This document shows positions 28,190-35,928 of a DNA stretch of 52,054 nucleotides, one piece after another. The stretch covers positions 1 to 52,054 of the IMG/VR virus record IMGVR_UViG_3300046777_001343; one strand, 5' to 3'. The notes beneath the pieces are model-generated. The model saw only the letters and a list, made by a program, of their open reading frames with translations. It did not search any database and was not told where the DNA came from. This stretch comes from a virus. Each line of letters opens with the position of its first letter. Position 1 is the stretch's first letter. Made by a program: the position numbers and the translations under genes.

Positions 28190-30283
28190 ATAAAAAAATT
28201 ACTACGCATAGTTACAGCCAGTATATTAACATTTGGATGGTTATTAATAGCCCCTACAGAGGCTCACTCTGACGACCCTATAACAGTAGGTGCCCAGAGG
28301 ATAGAAGCCCTTAATGAGAAGGTTTCAGACCTTAACGATAGTGCTGAGTTGGTATCTCTTATTGATGTGGCACAGGGCAAGTATGATGATGCCGTAACTG
28401 CCAGGGATAATAAAAACTTAGCAGAAGAAGCATACGATGAAGCAGTAGAGACAGAAGCCAATGCCCTGTCAACCCTTGATGAAAAAATATCAGATATCTC
28501 TACTGCACAATCAGCAGTAGATGGACAAACAGCAACAGTAGAGTTAGCCTTGACAAATAAGAATAACGCACAAGATGCTCTCAACATAGCCAACATTAAT
28601 CTTCAAACAGCACAATCTAACATGCAATCTTCTGGTGGATCAGGACTTCAATATACTGTATATAATCTTGCAAGAGTTTGGCCAAGCATAGCCGTTCCAG
28701 ATTCTGTTATTTGTTCTGGTACCTGGAACTCAAACTCCATGCAACTTCCAGTATGTGGTAATAGATATGAAAATATTGTGGTTAAATTTACTGGAAGAAT
28801 TACTGTTCCATCACACTGGACATCCACATATTTTGCAGGGTATACAGACGATGGCTTTAAGATGTATATTGATGGACAACTTGCTATTAGTAACTGGAGA
28901 GAGCAAGGCTCTACCTGGAGTCCGTACTCTCCAACCTATGATGTAACTGAGGATAAAACATTTGATGTTGAGATATGGTGGTATAACGGTGGAGGCCCTG
29001 GCAACTACCATCTTGGCTGGGCTATACCTGGAGGATGGACTGGAGCAGGCTGTGATTATACTGGTGGATGGGGTGTAGGATTTAGTTGCAACCTTGGAAC
29101 ATTCTCTTCTGGATCTGGACCAACACAGGAACAAATAAATGCTTATGATCAAGAACTTGCCACCAAGAATGCAGCACAAGATGTTTATAATGATAAGTTA
29201 TCTATTTATAACCAAGAAGTGTCAACTCTAAATAACCTGCAGGATGAATTAGAATTAGCACAAGAAGAAAAAGATGATGCACAAACTACATATGAAATTG
29301 CACAGTTAAACACAGCACTAACATTAACAGCAAAAGATTTAGCGATTGAAAACTATAATAATGCAGTTAGTGATATGAATGATGCTATTACTGCTGCTGA
29401 AGAAGAGTATATTTCTCAATGGGATTTTGAAGAGAAGCAAAGGATTGCTGCTGCTATTGCTACTGCCCTTGCAAATATGCCACAGCCAGAACCAACACCA
29501 GAGGCTCCTCCAACACCAGTGGCAAGTCCAGACCCAACACCAGAAGCACCCCCTACTCCTGAACCAAGCCCTGAGCCTACTCCAGAGCCACCACCAACAG
29601 AAGAGCCTAAGCCAGAGCCAACAGTAGATCCAGAACCAACTCCAGAGCCTGAACCAACACCTGCTCCTGAGCCAGAGACTACCCCTGAACCTTCTCCAGA
29701 ACCTTTGCCAGAACCAACCCCTGAACCAGAACCAACAACGAATCCTGAAATAAAGGATGAGGAGTTAGCAGCCCTTATTCCTGAAAAGGGTACAGGAACA
29801 TCAGAGGATTTATCTGGAGTTATTGCCAACCTCACAAGCAAAGATAATAAATTAGTTACTCTTTCACCTGAGCAGGTAGCAGCAGTTAGCCAGACGCTTA
29901 AGTCTTTGACACAAGAAGCAAAGGCAGAAATTGCTGAAGACCTTGGTATTGCACCTGGAGAAGTAGCAAAGATTGCTGAGCAGATGAAAGAAAACCCAGC
30001 ACTTGCCTCAGCATTTGTTGAGTTCGCAGAAAGAGCAGGGGGTGCAGGAGAAACCCCAATGCCATTTACATTAGCAGATGCAGTAACAGAAGTACAAACA
30101 GAAGCATTTTTAGCAGACCCACTTGGAGCAGTATTCAATGTGGATGTTACAGAACTCCTATCCAATTTCTCTGAGTTGGGTATGGATATGACAGACGATC
30201 AGAGAGAAAAAGCCCAGGAAGTCATTATTCCAGTAATCATTGTTTCACAGATTGCAAACGTAATGATTGGGATGAGGAGGTAA
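28190..30283 (+). CDS. Exported PA14-domain protein with proline-rich stalk
   Basis: About 697 residues if started at ATA 28190. The frame encodes a signal peptide (KKLLRIVTASILTF... ending in PTEAHS) before the first standard start (TTG 28349), so an ATA or upstream CTG (28172) start after GAGGGGGAAGG is likely. Order: coiled coil, PA14 carbohydrate-binding domain (~residues 160-305; FAGYTDDGFKMYIDG), coiled coil, long Pro/Glu/Thr-rich repeat (~430-520), helical domain, and a hydrophobic C-terminal helix ending in RR that may anchor it. It may be a surface or fibre-like adhesin. It heads the lysis-region operon. Confidence 0.7.
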   Translation: MKKLLRIVTASILTFGWLLIAPTEAHSDDPITVGAQRIEALNEKVSDLNDSAELVSLIDVAQGKYDDAVTARDNKNLAEEAYDEAVETEANALSTLDEKISDISTAQSAVDGQTATVELALTNKNNAQDALNIANINLQTAQSNMQSSGGSGLQYTVYNLARVWPSIAVPDSVICSGTWNSNSMQLPVCGNRYENIVVKFTGRITVPSHWTSTYFAGYTDDGFKMYIDGQLAISNWREQGSTWSPYSPTYDVTEDKTFDVEIWWYNGGGPGNYHLGWAIPGGWTGAGCDYTGGWGVGFSCNLGTFSSGSGPTQEQINAYDQELATKNAAQDVYNDKLSIYNQEVSTLNNLQDELELAQEEKDDAQTTYEIAQLNTALTLTAKDLAIENYNNAVSDMNDAITAAEEEYISQWDFEEKQRIAAAIATALANMPQPEPTPEAPPTPVASPDPTPEAPPTPEPSPEPTPEPPPTEEPKPEPTVDPEPTPEPEPTPAPEPETTPEPSPEPLPEPTPEPEPTTNPEIKDEELAALIPEKGTGTSEDLSGVIANLTSKDNKLVTLSPEQVAAVSQTLKSLTQEAKAEIAEDLGIAPGEVAKIAEQMKENPALASAFVEFAERAGGAGETPMPFTLADAVTEVQTEAFLADPLGAVFNVDVTELLSNFSELGMDMTDDQREKAQEVIIPVIIVSQIANVMIGMRR

Positions 30284-30284
30284 T

Positions 30285-30491
30285 ATGAAAATAATCAAAA
30301 AGGTTGTGAAGGGATTCTTCACATGGCTAAAAGATGCAGGGGTGGAAGTAATCGCACAGGCCTTTACTCTCCTTGGCTTCTTCATCGCATGGCTAACTTT
30401 GACGGGATCAGCAAGAGACATTGTTGGTATTGCAGTACTTGCAACAACAGTAGTCTGGCTAATTACAATCCCACTAAGAAAGGAGGACTAA
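30285..30491 (+). CDS. Small two-helix membrane protein, holin-like
   Basis: 68 residues with GAGGAGG upstream. There are two hydrophobic helices (VIAQAFTLLGFFIAWLTL and IVGIAVLATTVVWLITI) between basic ends. Small two-helix membrane proteins next to lysis genes are often holins. A second candidate follows directly. No homology is claimed. Confidence 0.5.
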   Translation: MKIIKKVVKGFFTWLKDAGVEVIAQAFTLLGFFIAWLTLTGSARDIVGIAVLATTVVWLITIPLRKED

Positions 30492-30493
30492 AT

Positions 30494-30778
30494 ATGGCAA
30501 CTAAAAAGGTAGTAGAGCCTCCTAAGAAGGAGCACCCACAAAAGGCAATCACTAATATCTTGATGAGAATCGTAGCAGTTTTCGCTGCATCTGGTCTATC
30601 AGTACTTGGTGCTGGAGCAGTAGTTGGAATTGACACAGTTCAGGCAGTATTCTTAGCAGGACTATTAGGCGTAGCAACAGTCATTGAAAGACTGGCAAGG
30701 GCTTTTTTGGACGATGGAAAACTCACATTGTCAGAGATCAATGATGCGTTTAAGACGGTAGACAAAAAGGCTAATTAG
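30494..30778 (+). CDS. Putative holin
   Basis: 94 residues from ATG 30494, with AGGAGG 7 nt upstream; the longer reading from 30323 overlaps the previous gene in another frame. Two hydrophobic helices (ILMRIVAVFAASGLSVLGAG and VFLAGLLGVATVIERLARAF) are followed by a charged tail. It resembles actinophage holins. It would form membrane holes to release the endolysin, which is encoded 2.5 kb downstream. Confidence 0.55.
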   Translation: MATKKVVEPPKKEHPQKAITNILMRIVAVFAASGLSVLGAGAVVGIDTVQAVFLAGLLGVATVIERLARAFLDDGKLTLSEINDAFKTVDKKAN

Positions 30779-30794
30779 TCATTATTGACCTTAG

Positions 30795-30823
30795 TTGACA
30801 GCCCTCTCTGGCAATGGTATACT
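30795..30823 (+). promoter_or_regulatory. Consensus promoter for the HslV-like gene
   Basis: TTGACA (30795-30800), 17 bp spacer, TATACT (30818-30823) with a TGG extension. The transcript would start near 30830, leaving a short leader with GGAGAGGG before ATG 30854. Confidence 0.8.
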
Positions 30824-30848
30824 TGATTATATCTATCTGGAGAGGGCT
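30800..30848 (+). promoter_or_regulatory. Inverted repeat spanning the promoter and ribosome-binding site
   Basis: AGCCCTCTC (30800-30808) is a perfect inverted copy of GAGAGGGCT (30840-30848). The right arm contains the Shine-Dalgarno sequence of the 30854 gene. In read-through RNA it could fold and hide that site, while RNA from the local promoter lacks the left arm. This is inference from position. Confidence 0.5.
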
Positions 30849-30853
30849 TTGTC

Positions 30854-31378
30854 ATGACCTGTATTGCTGTAGTAAAACATGAAGATAAAATCTACATGGC
30901 TGGAGATCGTGGAGCATCAGACGATGGAACTATTTTAGCATTAACTGCTCCTAAAGTTTGGAAGATAGGTCCATATCTTATTGGCTATGCTGGGTCAATG
31001 GACGGAGAAAGAATCCGTTATAACTTCAAGCCAACACCCCCCAATATTAAAGATACAGATAAGTTTATGCAAACTAAGTTTGTAAAAGAACTAAGAGAAT
31101 TTTATAATGAGTTTTGGGTTGACACATCAAAAGATGGAGACCTTGGTTTAATTGTTGCAGTTCGTGGAGAGATCTATGAACATAGTTCTGGAGATATGTC
31201 TTTGTCTAAGTACATGTTGCCATATCTTGCTATGGGCTCTGGGGCAGAATATGCCTACGGTGTTTTATATGCAACAGATAAACAAAAAAATGCAAGGAAC
31301 AGAGTGGTGCAAGCCGTAAATGCTGCTATCAAGTTTAACCCATCTTGCATGGGACCAGTGGATGTTGTGAGTCTATAG
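30854..31378 (+). CDS. HslV/proteasome-like Ntn-hydrolase
   Basis: 174 residues, the size of HslV. The N-terminus MTCIAVVKHEDKIYMAGDRG places Thr at position 2, which becomes the catalytic N-terminal threonine after Met removal. AMGSGAEYAYGVLYA matches the conserved GSG region of the family. No unfoldase is encoded nearby, so it may work alone, with a host partner or in capsid maturation. The stop overlaps the GTG start of the next gene (TAGTG). Confidence 0.72.
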   Translation: MTCIAVVKHEDKIYMAGDRGASDDGTILALTAPKVWKIGPYLIGYAGSMDGERIRYNFKPTPPNIKDTDKFMQTKFVKELREFYNEFWVDTSKDGDLGLIVAVRGEIYEHSSGDMSLSKYMLPYLAMGSGAEYAYGVLYATDKQKNARNRVVQAVNAAIKFNPSCMGPVDVVSL

Positions 31379-32010
31379 TGAGCCTTAGAGAAAAATTTAA
31401 CAAGGCAAAGGAAAGTGGAACATACATAGTAGAAAGATCGTACTTTCCCAATAGCATTGACTGGCAAGATGTTTTAAGTTTTATATACGAGGAGTCTTCT
31501 GTTGAAGATATAGAAAATAAAAATAAGAATAGGTTTGAAAAAGTAAACCCAAAAGGCAATCTTTTTGTTACAATAAAAGGAAACTTATCGGTTCACCACC
31601 CTTTATGGATTAAAACTTTAAGTGGCCAAGTCTGGAAAGATATACCAGAATTAAAAGATTTTTTAATAAAACTAAATAAAGATTTTGATAGTTCAGTATC
31701 TTTTGATGACTGTGTATACTATCAAAAAACAGATAAAAGATTTTGCACCTGCAGTTCTTTTTGGCATTCAGAGGGAATGGTGGTGTCTCTAGCGAGTAGA
31801 CTTATTAATGCACACAGGGACGTATTTGATGCTGGTTATATTCAACTAGTAGGAACATCTTTTTGGAAAATTGGTGGGCATGATGAAGTATGTGTATTAA
31901 ATTCAGGAGATATTCTTCTACTGCCACACGAACTGAGTCATGAGGTATGGGGAGAAGGCCCAAGGGCTGGAGTACTTTTATACTCAGAAGAAAAAAATAA
32001 AAAACAATAA
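31378..32010 (+). CDS. JmjC/cupin-like Fe(II) 2-oxoglutarate oxygenase
   Basis: 210 residues from GTG 31378, which overlaps the previous stop; an in-frame ATG at 31345 lies inside that gene. The core HRDVFDAGYIQLVGTSFWKI followed by GDILLLPHELSHEVWG matches cupin-8/JmjC enzymes: HxD supplies two iron ligands and the late His the third. Bacterial relatives hydroxylate ribosomal proteins or peptides. The target here is unknown. It is one of three different oxygenase types in this window. Confidence 0.62.
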   Translation: MSLREKFNKAKESGTYIVERSYFPNSIDWQDVLSFIYEESSVEDIENKNKNRFEKVNPKGNLFVTIKGNLSVHHPLWIKTLSGQVWKDIPELKDFLIKLNKDFDSSVSFDDCVYYQKTDKRFCTCSSFWHSEGMVVSLASRLINAHRDVFDAGYIQLVGTSFWKIGGHDEVCVLNSGDILLLPHELSHEVWGEGPRAGVLLYSEEKNKKQ

Positions 32011-32013
32011 AAC

Positions 32014-32042
32014 TTGACAGACAAAATGGTTTGGGGTATACT
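32014..32042 (+). promoter_or_regulatory. Consensus leaderless promoter for the 32049 gene
   Basis: TTGACA (32014-32019), 17 bp spacer, TATACT (32037-32042). The box ends 6 nt before ATG 32049, so the RNA should begin at the start codon. Confidence 0.82.
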
Positions 32043-32048
32043 TATAAT

Positions 32049-32267
32049 ATGAGCGAAGAGTTTGATGATATTCTAAAAGGAATGCAAGATACAGAGGCAG
32101 ACTTTAATGAGTTTGAGATCTGGCTTGAAAACGGGATTGAAAGAGGATGGGTAACAGAGCCATTCTGCAATACACATGAAGGTGATCCTTTTATGACAGA
32201 GGAAGAACAAGAAGAGTGGGAAGCAGGGGGAGACCCTTGCCAATTAGTTTTAAAAATCAAAGAATAA
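32049..32267 (+). CDS. Small acidic protein, unknown function
   Basis: 72 residues from ATG 32049. The TTG at 32031 lies in the promoter and is rejected as a start. The protein is very acidic (MTEEEQEEWEAGGDP) and contains two cysteines. No family recognised. It is probably made from a leaderless transcript that continues into the subtilase gene. Confidence 0.6.
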   Translation: MSEEFDDILKGMQDTEADFNEFEIWLENGIERGWVTEPFCNTHEGDPFMTEEEQEEWEAGGDPCQLVLKIKE

Positions 32268-32293
32268 TAACAACAACAAAAGAGAGAGACAAA

Positions 32294-33145
32294 ATGAAAA
32301 AAACACTACTAGCACTACTATCAGCAGTACTTTTAATTACAGTAACACAGCCAGCACAGGCACAAGATCAAAAGGTCTTAGCAATTATTGATACTGCTAT
32401 TAATTCTAAAAATACACCTTCAGTAATTTATGAGGCATGCTTTACAGGAAACTTTTCTTGTCCAAATAAAACAAACTTTATGGAAGGTCCTGGCTCTGCA
32501 AGTGCAGTAGTTTGGGCAAAGTCTGTCAATGATCCAATTTATCACGGAGATGCAATGGTCAAGGCTGCATTGGCAGTTAATCCAGATGTTAAGATTGTTT
32601 TTGTAAGGTTTGCAAATGTAATTTCTTCAGGAGCATCAATTAATAGACCAGAATCTCTGGTTTCTGCAATTGAATGGGTATCGAATAATGCAGACAAATA
32701 CAGCATTGATGCTCTCTCAATTAGTCAGTCTGCAGTTGATGTTATTAACTTAAGTCGCTGTTCAACTGACAAATTGACTATTGGAGCAGTTTTATCTTTA
32801 AATTCAAAAAATATTCCAGTGTTTGCTGCTACAGGAAATCACAAGAGGACAGATGTTGTTGGTTTTCCGTCATGTATTCCTGGAGTAATTGGTGTTGGAG
32901 CACTACACTCATCATCAGTTTTTGAAGCAGCAACCAACAGAGGTCCTGGACTTGATTTAGTTGCTTTTGGTAAGATTTCTATTACAAAGGTAAACGGATC
33001 GCAGTATGACCTTGCTGGTACTTCAGGAGCAACGGTAGTTTCTGCATCATCCTATATTAATAAAAATACAGGAAAAAGTTTTCAAGAGTATTTAGATGCT
33101 CTTCCAAAGATTACAATTAACAAAGTTTCCTATAGTTTTAACTAA
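32294..33145 (+). CDS. Exported subtilisin-like (S8) serine protease
   Basis: 283 residues from ATG 32294; a longer frame from 32216 lacks a fitting start. A signal peptide (MKKTLLALLSAVLL... to QPAQA) precedes the catalytic domain. Catalytic residues: Asp in IIDTAIN (~33), His in YHGDAM (~86), oxyanion Asn in AATGNH (~180) and Ser in AGTSGATV (~243). It would act outside the membrane, perhaps on surface proteins, on superinfecting phage receptors, or to mature exported phage proteins. A phage-encoded exported subtilase is uncommon. Confidence 0.8.
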   Translation: MKKTLLALLSAVLLITVTQPAQAQDQKVLAIIDTAINSKNTPSVIYEACFTGNFSCPNKTNFMEGPGSASAVVWAKSVNDPIYHGDAMVKAALAVNPDVKIVFVRFANVISSGASINRPESLVSAIEWVSNNADKYSIDALSISQSAVDVINLSRCSTDKLTIGAVLSLNSKNIPVFAATGNHKRTDVVGFPSCIPGVIGVGALHSSSVFEAATNRGPGLDLVAFGKISITKVNGSQYDLAGTSGATVVSASSYINKNTGKSFQEYLDALPKITINKVSYSFN

Positions 33146-33180
33146 AGGAAAGTCCTGGGCATGACATAAACTGCCTGCTT

Positions 33181-33253
33181 TGCCCTATAACTCAGTTGGT
33201 AGAGTGCCGAACTGTTAATTCGGATGTCCCTGGATCGAGGCCAGGTGGGGCAG
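33181..33253 (+). tRNA. tRNA-Asn (anticodon GTT)
   Basis: The acceptor arms TGCCCTA and TGGGGCA pair over 7 bp with one G-U. The anticodon arm CCGAA/TTCGG encloses CTGTTAA, anticodon GTT. D and T arms (TGGATCGAGGCCA) are present. The discriminator is G at 33253; CCA is not encoded. Confidence 0.9.
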
Positions 33254-33255
33254 CG

Positions 33256-33264
33256 TGATATAAT
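33256..33264 (+). promoter_or_regulatory. Extended -10 promoter for the endolysin
   Basis: TGA followed by TATAAT (33259-33264), directly after the tRNA. A leader of about 24 nt contains AAGGAGG before ATG 33295. No clear -35. Confidence 0.5.
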
Positions 33265-33294
33265 TGTATTGTCATACCTACAAGGAGGAATAAC

Positions 33295-33966
33295 ATGGCA
33301 GCAAAAGGTAGTTTAGAAGCAATCATTGAGGTTGCAAAGAAGGAAGTGGGCACAATTGAAGGCCCTAAAGATAACGAAACAAAGTATGGTGCATGGATTA
33401 AGGTAAATTTCCAACCATGGTGCCAGTCATTTGTTTCTTGGTGTGCGTTTACTGCGGGAGTAAAGTCATTCCCTAAGTCTGCATCAACAGTAGCAGCATC
33501 AGATTGGTTTAAGAAGGCTCAGCGTTGGTCTGATGCCCGTAATGATGATCCACAGGCAGGAGATTGGATCTACTTTGATTTCCCAGATGATGGCGTAAAT
33601 CGTATTTCACACGTTGGTCTTTGCATTAAGAACAATGGAGATGGAACCATTCAAGTTATTGAAGGAAACACTTCAGGAACCGCAAAGGGAGATCAGCGCA
33701 ATGGCGGAATGTGCGTCGAAAAGACTCGTGCATATGTAAAAAACAATAAGAAGAAGTTGGTAAATGCCGTAGTTGGTTGGGGTCGTCCAGTTTATACTGG
33801 TGAAGAAAATGTTCCACTGCTATCAAAGGTTGGCGAGTCTGATACAACATCAAGAGTTAACACTACAACTCTAGATGGAATTCTAAAAGCATCTGCAAAG
33901 CCAGTTGCTAAAAAGCCAGCAGCAAAGAAGGCTTCTGGTGGAGGTAAGGGAAGTCAGGTAAAGTAA
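33295..33966 (+). CDS. Endolysin with CHAP-type amidase/peptidase domain
   Basis: 223 residues with AAGGAGG upstream. The catalytic Cys is in WCQSFVSWC (~43), His in SHVGLCI (~105) and the third acidic/polar residue in VIEGNTSG (~122), as in CHAP peptidoglycan hydrolases. The C-terminus is a Lys/Ala-rich tail (KPVAKKPAAKKASGGGKG) that may bind the anionic cell wall. It would cut peptidoglycan at lysis after holin action. Confidence 0.85.
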   Translation: MAAKGSLEAIIEVAKKEVGTIEGPKDNETKYGAWIKVNFQPWCQSFVSWCAFTAGVKSFPKSASTVAASDWFKKAQRWSDARNDDPQAGDWIYFDFPDDGVNRISHVGLCIKNNGDGTIQVIEGNTSGTAKGDQRNGGMCVEKTRAYVKNNKKKLVNAVVGWGRPVYTGEENVPLLSKVGESDTTSRVNTTTLDGILKASAKPVAKKPAAKKASGGGKGSQVK

Positions 33967-34167
33967 ATGGAATCAACAAAAAGAACACTCTTAAAGACAG
34001 CAAGTTGGGAAACGTTCCACCTTGTTGGAGTTGCAGGTGTCATATATCTTTTTACTGGTGAGTGGGAGTATGCTAGTTTGGGTGCTCTAATATATATTGG
34101 TTGGGAAGCACTTGGATACTTCTTGCATGAAAGGGTCTGGGCCAAGTTCGGACACAGGGTCAAGTAA
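33967..34167 (+). CDS. DUF2061 membrane protein (copy 1)
   Basis: 66 residues, starting immediately after the endolysin stop. The pattern KRTLLKTASWETFHLVGVAG, two hydrophobic helices, then WEALGYFLHERVW matches DUF2061 membrane proteins. Two more members lie at 36762 and 36962. Family function unknown. Confidence 0.75.
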   Translation: MESTKRTLLKTASWETFHLVGVAGVIYLFTGEWEYASLGALIYIGWEALGYFLHERVWAKFGHRVK

Positions 34168-34274
34168 TGAGGATTAAGATTATTCGATTTGTTGTTAAGT
34201 TACTAGGCTATGAATGGGGTGGAGACTCTCTAAATGCTCCAATCTGGACAGTAAAGGCTAAGAAAAAGAAGTAG
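34167..34274 (+). CDS. Small basic protein
   Basis: 35 residues, starting at a TAATG overlap with the DUF2061 gene. It reads MRIKIIRFVVKLLGYEWGGD and ends in KAKKKK. An amphipathic basic helix at the start may contact the membrane. No family recognised. Confidence 0.45.
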   Translation: MRIKIIRFVVKLLGYEWGGDSLNAPIWTVKAKKKK

Positions 34275-34275
34275 T

Positions 34276-34464
34276 ATGCCTGTTTATGAATATAAATGTA
34301 CTGGAAAATGTGAAGGTACAAAAATAAAACAGCGTTCAATTAAAGAAGACGATCCAGGGTATGATTGTGAAACTTGCAATCTACCACTGGAACGTGTATA
34401 CTCTAATGTAGGAGTTGTTTTTAACGGCTCTGGCTATTATTCCACAGACAACAGAAAGCGGTAG
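34276..34464 (+). CDS. FmdB-family zinc-ribbon protein
   Basis: 62 residues. It begins MPVYEYKC, has a second pair CETC, and ends with the family hallmark FNGSGYYSTDNR. These small zinc-ribbon proteins (FmdB/CxxC_CxxC_SSSS type) occur in many bacteria and phages; some are transcription regulators. Confidence 0.82.
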   Translation: MPVYEYKCTGKCEGTKIKQRSIKEDDPGYDCETCNLPLERVYSNVGVVFNGSGYYSTDNRKR

Positions 34465-34470
34465 TATAAT
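34465..34470 (+). promoter_or_regulatory. TATAAT box, leaderless promoter for the 34478 gene
   Basis: TATAAT at the end of the FmdB gene ends 7 nt before ATG 34478. The first in-frame ATG (34469) lies in the box itself. Confidence 0.5.
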
Positions 34471-34477
34471 GTTTACA

Positions 34478-34711
34478 ATGCTAAAAGAAGAAGTCAAGCA
34501 AGAATGGGTTCTAGGACCAAAGGATCGCTGCGACAAATGCGGAGCAGAAGCCTTAGTTCAGGTAACTGGTATTTCTGGAGACCTACTATTTTGTGGTCAC
34601 CACTACAACGCCATTATGGCTATCCCAGATGGTTATAACAGTATGATGTCCTTTATGATTAGCATTATTGATGAGCGTGAGAAGTTAGATAAAGACAGAA
34701 ATAAGGATTAA
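34478..34711 (+). CDS. DUF7455-like zinc protein (actinobacterial type)
   Basis: 77 residues from ATG 34478. DRCDKCGAEALVQVT followed by LLFCGHHYNAI is the pattern of a short zinc-binding protein conserved in actinobacteria (C-x2-C, then C-x-H-H). Its presence supports an actinobacterial host. Function unknown. Confidence 0.72.
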   Translation: MLKEEVKQEWVLGPKDRCDKCGAEALVQVTGISGDLLFCGHHYNAIMAIPDGYNSMMSFMISIIDEREKLDKDRNKD

Positions 34712-34713
34712 TA

Positions 34714-35274
34714 ATGATTAGCAAAGTAGATGAGCCTTTTAATTATAAGTTTCATGGTAACTTTGATATATCACAAATAGCAGACCACTTATCAACATAT
34801 TCAGATGAGTGGTTTGCTAATGGACAAAGACAGGCTATTCATGAAGTACATAAAGAAACAAACTCTGTATTTGTGTATGACCACGATGCTGGATGGTCCA
34901 TTGGAGATGAATACAATGTCAAAATAAATAAGGATCAGTCTGTAATGATTGACCTTCTTTCTCCTATAGTAAGAACTCTAGAATCTATACACGATGGTAA
35001 AGTTGGAAAATGTATTTTTATTAAATTGCCTGCACATAAAAATGTTGGAGAGCACACAGACAAGATGGACTATCTTGGTGCTGTTAGACGACACCATGTT
35101 GCAATAACAACAAACGATGATGTTCTTTTCTTTGTTGATAAAGAAAACAAGAACATGAAAGTTGGAGAGTGCTGGGAAATTAACAATAGCAGACTTCACA
35201 GTGTAGAAAACAATGGTGATACTGAACGAATCCATTTGCTAGTTGATATATTGCCTAACAAGTTTGTTAAATGA
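34714..35274 (+). CDS. Aspartyl/asparaginyl beta-hydroxylase-like 2-oxoglutarate oxygenase
   Basis: 186 residues. IKLPAHKNVGEHTDK gives the HxD iron ligands, RRHHVAITT the substrate/2-oxoglutarate region, and NNSRLHSVENNGDTERIHLL the distal His and Arg. This matches the Asp/Asn beta-hydroxylase fold. It could hydroxylate a phage or host protein or a small molecule. It overlaps the sulfotransferase gene by ATGA, so both are likely made together. Confidence 0.72.
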   Translation: MISKVDEPFNYKFHGNFDISQIADHLSTYSDEWFANGQRQAIHEVHKETNSVFVYDHDAGWSIGDEYNVKINKDQSVMIDLLSPIVRTLESIHDGKVGKCIFIKLPAHKNVGEHTDKMDYLGAVRRHHVAITTNDDVLFFVDKENKNMKVGECWEINNSRLHSVENNGDTERIHLLVDILPNKFVK

Positions 35275-35909
35275 TATATTCATCAAAACATAATTTTTTG
35301 TTATTGAAAAATTATAAGGTTGGAGGAACTTCCCTAGAGGTTGAACTATCTCAAGTTTTAGATGATTCAGCAATTGTTACTCCAATTCATCCAGAAAGTC
35401 CTTTACATAGGCCAAGAAACTTTAATAGGTTCTATAACCATATACCCTATACAGAAATAGAGAGTTTACTAGGCAAGGATATTCTAGATAAAACTCACTC
35501 TGTTGTGTTTGTTAGGAACCCATTTGATGTTGTTCTGTCACATATGTATATGTCATTTTCTTGGAGTCAAATAAATAACCCATCTAAGGCAGATGTGGAT
35601 AAGTATTTTAATAATGAAACTAAACTAAAAAAGATTACTAGTTCTATGTCAAAAAACATATACACAAAAAATAATACAATAATGGCAAAAACTATTTATA
35701 AGTATGAAGATGGATTGGATCAGATTAATAAAACGCTGTGTGATGTTGGCATTGGGGCTATATCAATCAATGCTAAAGAAAAAGCGTATAGGCCTAAAAA
35801 TATTAGACCGCTAGATATTTTTACATCAAACCAGATTGATGATATATATAAAGACTGGGCTTGGGAGATAGAACAGTTTGACTATACCGTCTCCCCTATG
35901 GTATTATAG
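35271..35909 (+). CDS. Sulfotransferase family protein (1)
   Basis: 212 residues. LLLKNYKVGGTSLEVEL at the start is the PAPS 5'-phosphosulfate loop type, and VFVRNPFDVVLSHMYMSF (~78-96) matches the 3'-phosphate loop. It would transfer sulfate from PAPS to a hydroxyl on a glycan or protein. A CysC-like enzyme that could supply PAPS is encoded next. Confidence 0.7.
   Translation: MIYSSKHNFLLLKNYKVGGTSLEVELSQVLDDSAIVTPIHPESPLHRPRNFNRFYNHIPYTEIESLLGKDILDKTHSVVFVRNPFDVVLSHMYMSFSWSQINNPSKADVDKYFNNETKLKKITSSMSKNIYTKNNTIMAKTIYKYEDGLDQINKTLCDVGIGAISINAKEKAYRPKNIRPLDIFTSNQIDDIYKDWAWEIEQFDYTVSPMVL
35899..35907 (+). promoter_or_regulatory. Extended -10 promoter for the CysC-like fusion gene
   Basis: TGG followed by TATTAT (35902-35907). 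A short leader with AGAGAGGA leads to ATG 35929. Confidence 0.45.
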
Positions 35910-35928
35910 TATAGTAGAGAGGAACACA

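Noticed and set aside
29416-30165. 249-codon minus-strand frame opposite the PA14 protein
   Set aside because: It is produced by the Pro/Glu repeat (reads as Gly/Ser repeat on the other strand). The plus-strand protein has domains and a signal peptide.
32031-32048. TTG start for the small acidic protein
   Set aside because: These bases form the -10 region of a consensus promoter; ATG 32049 is at the expected transcript start.
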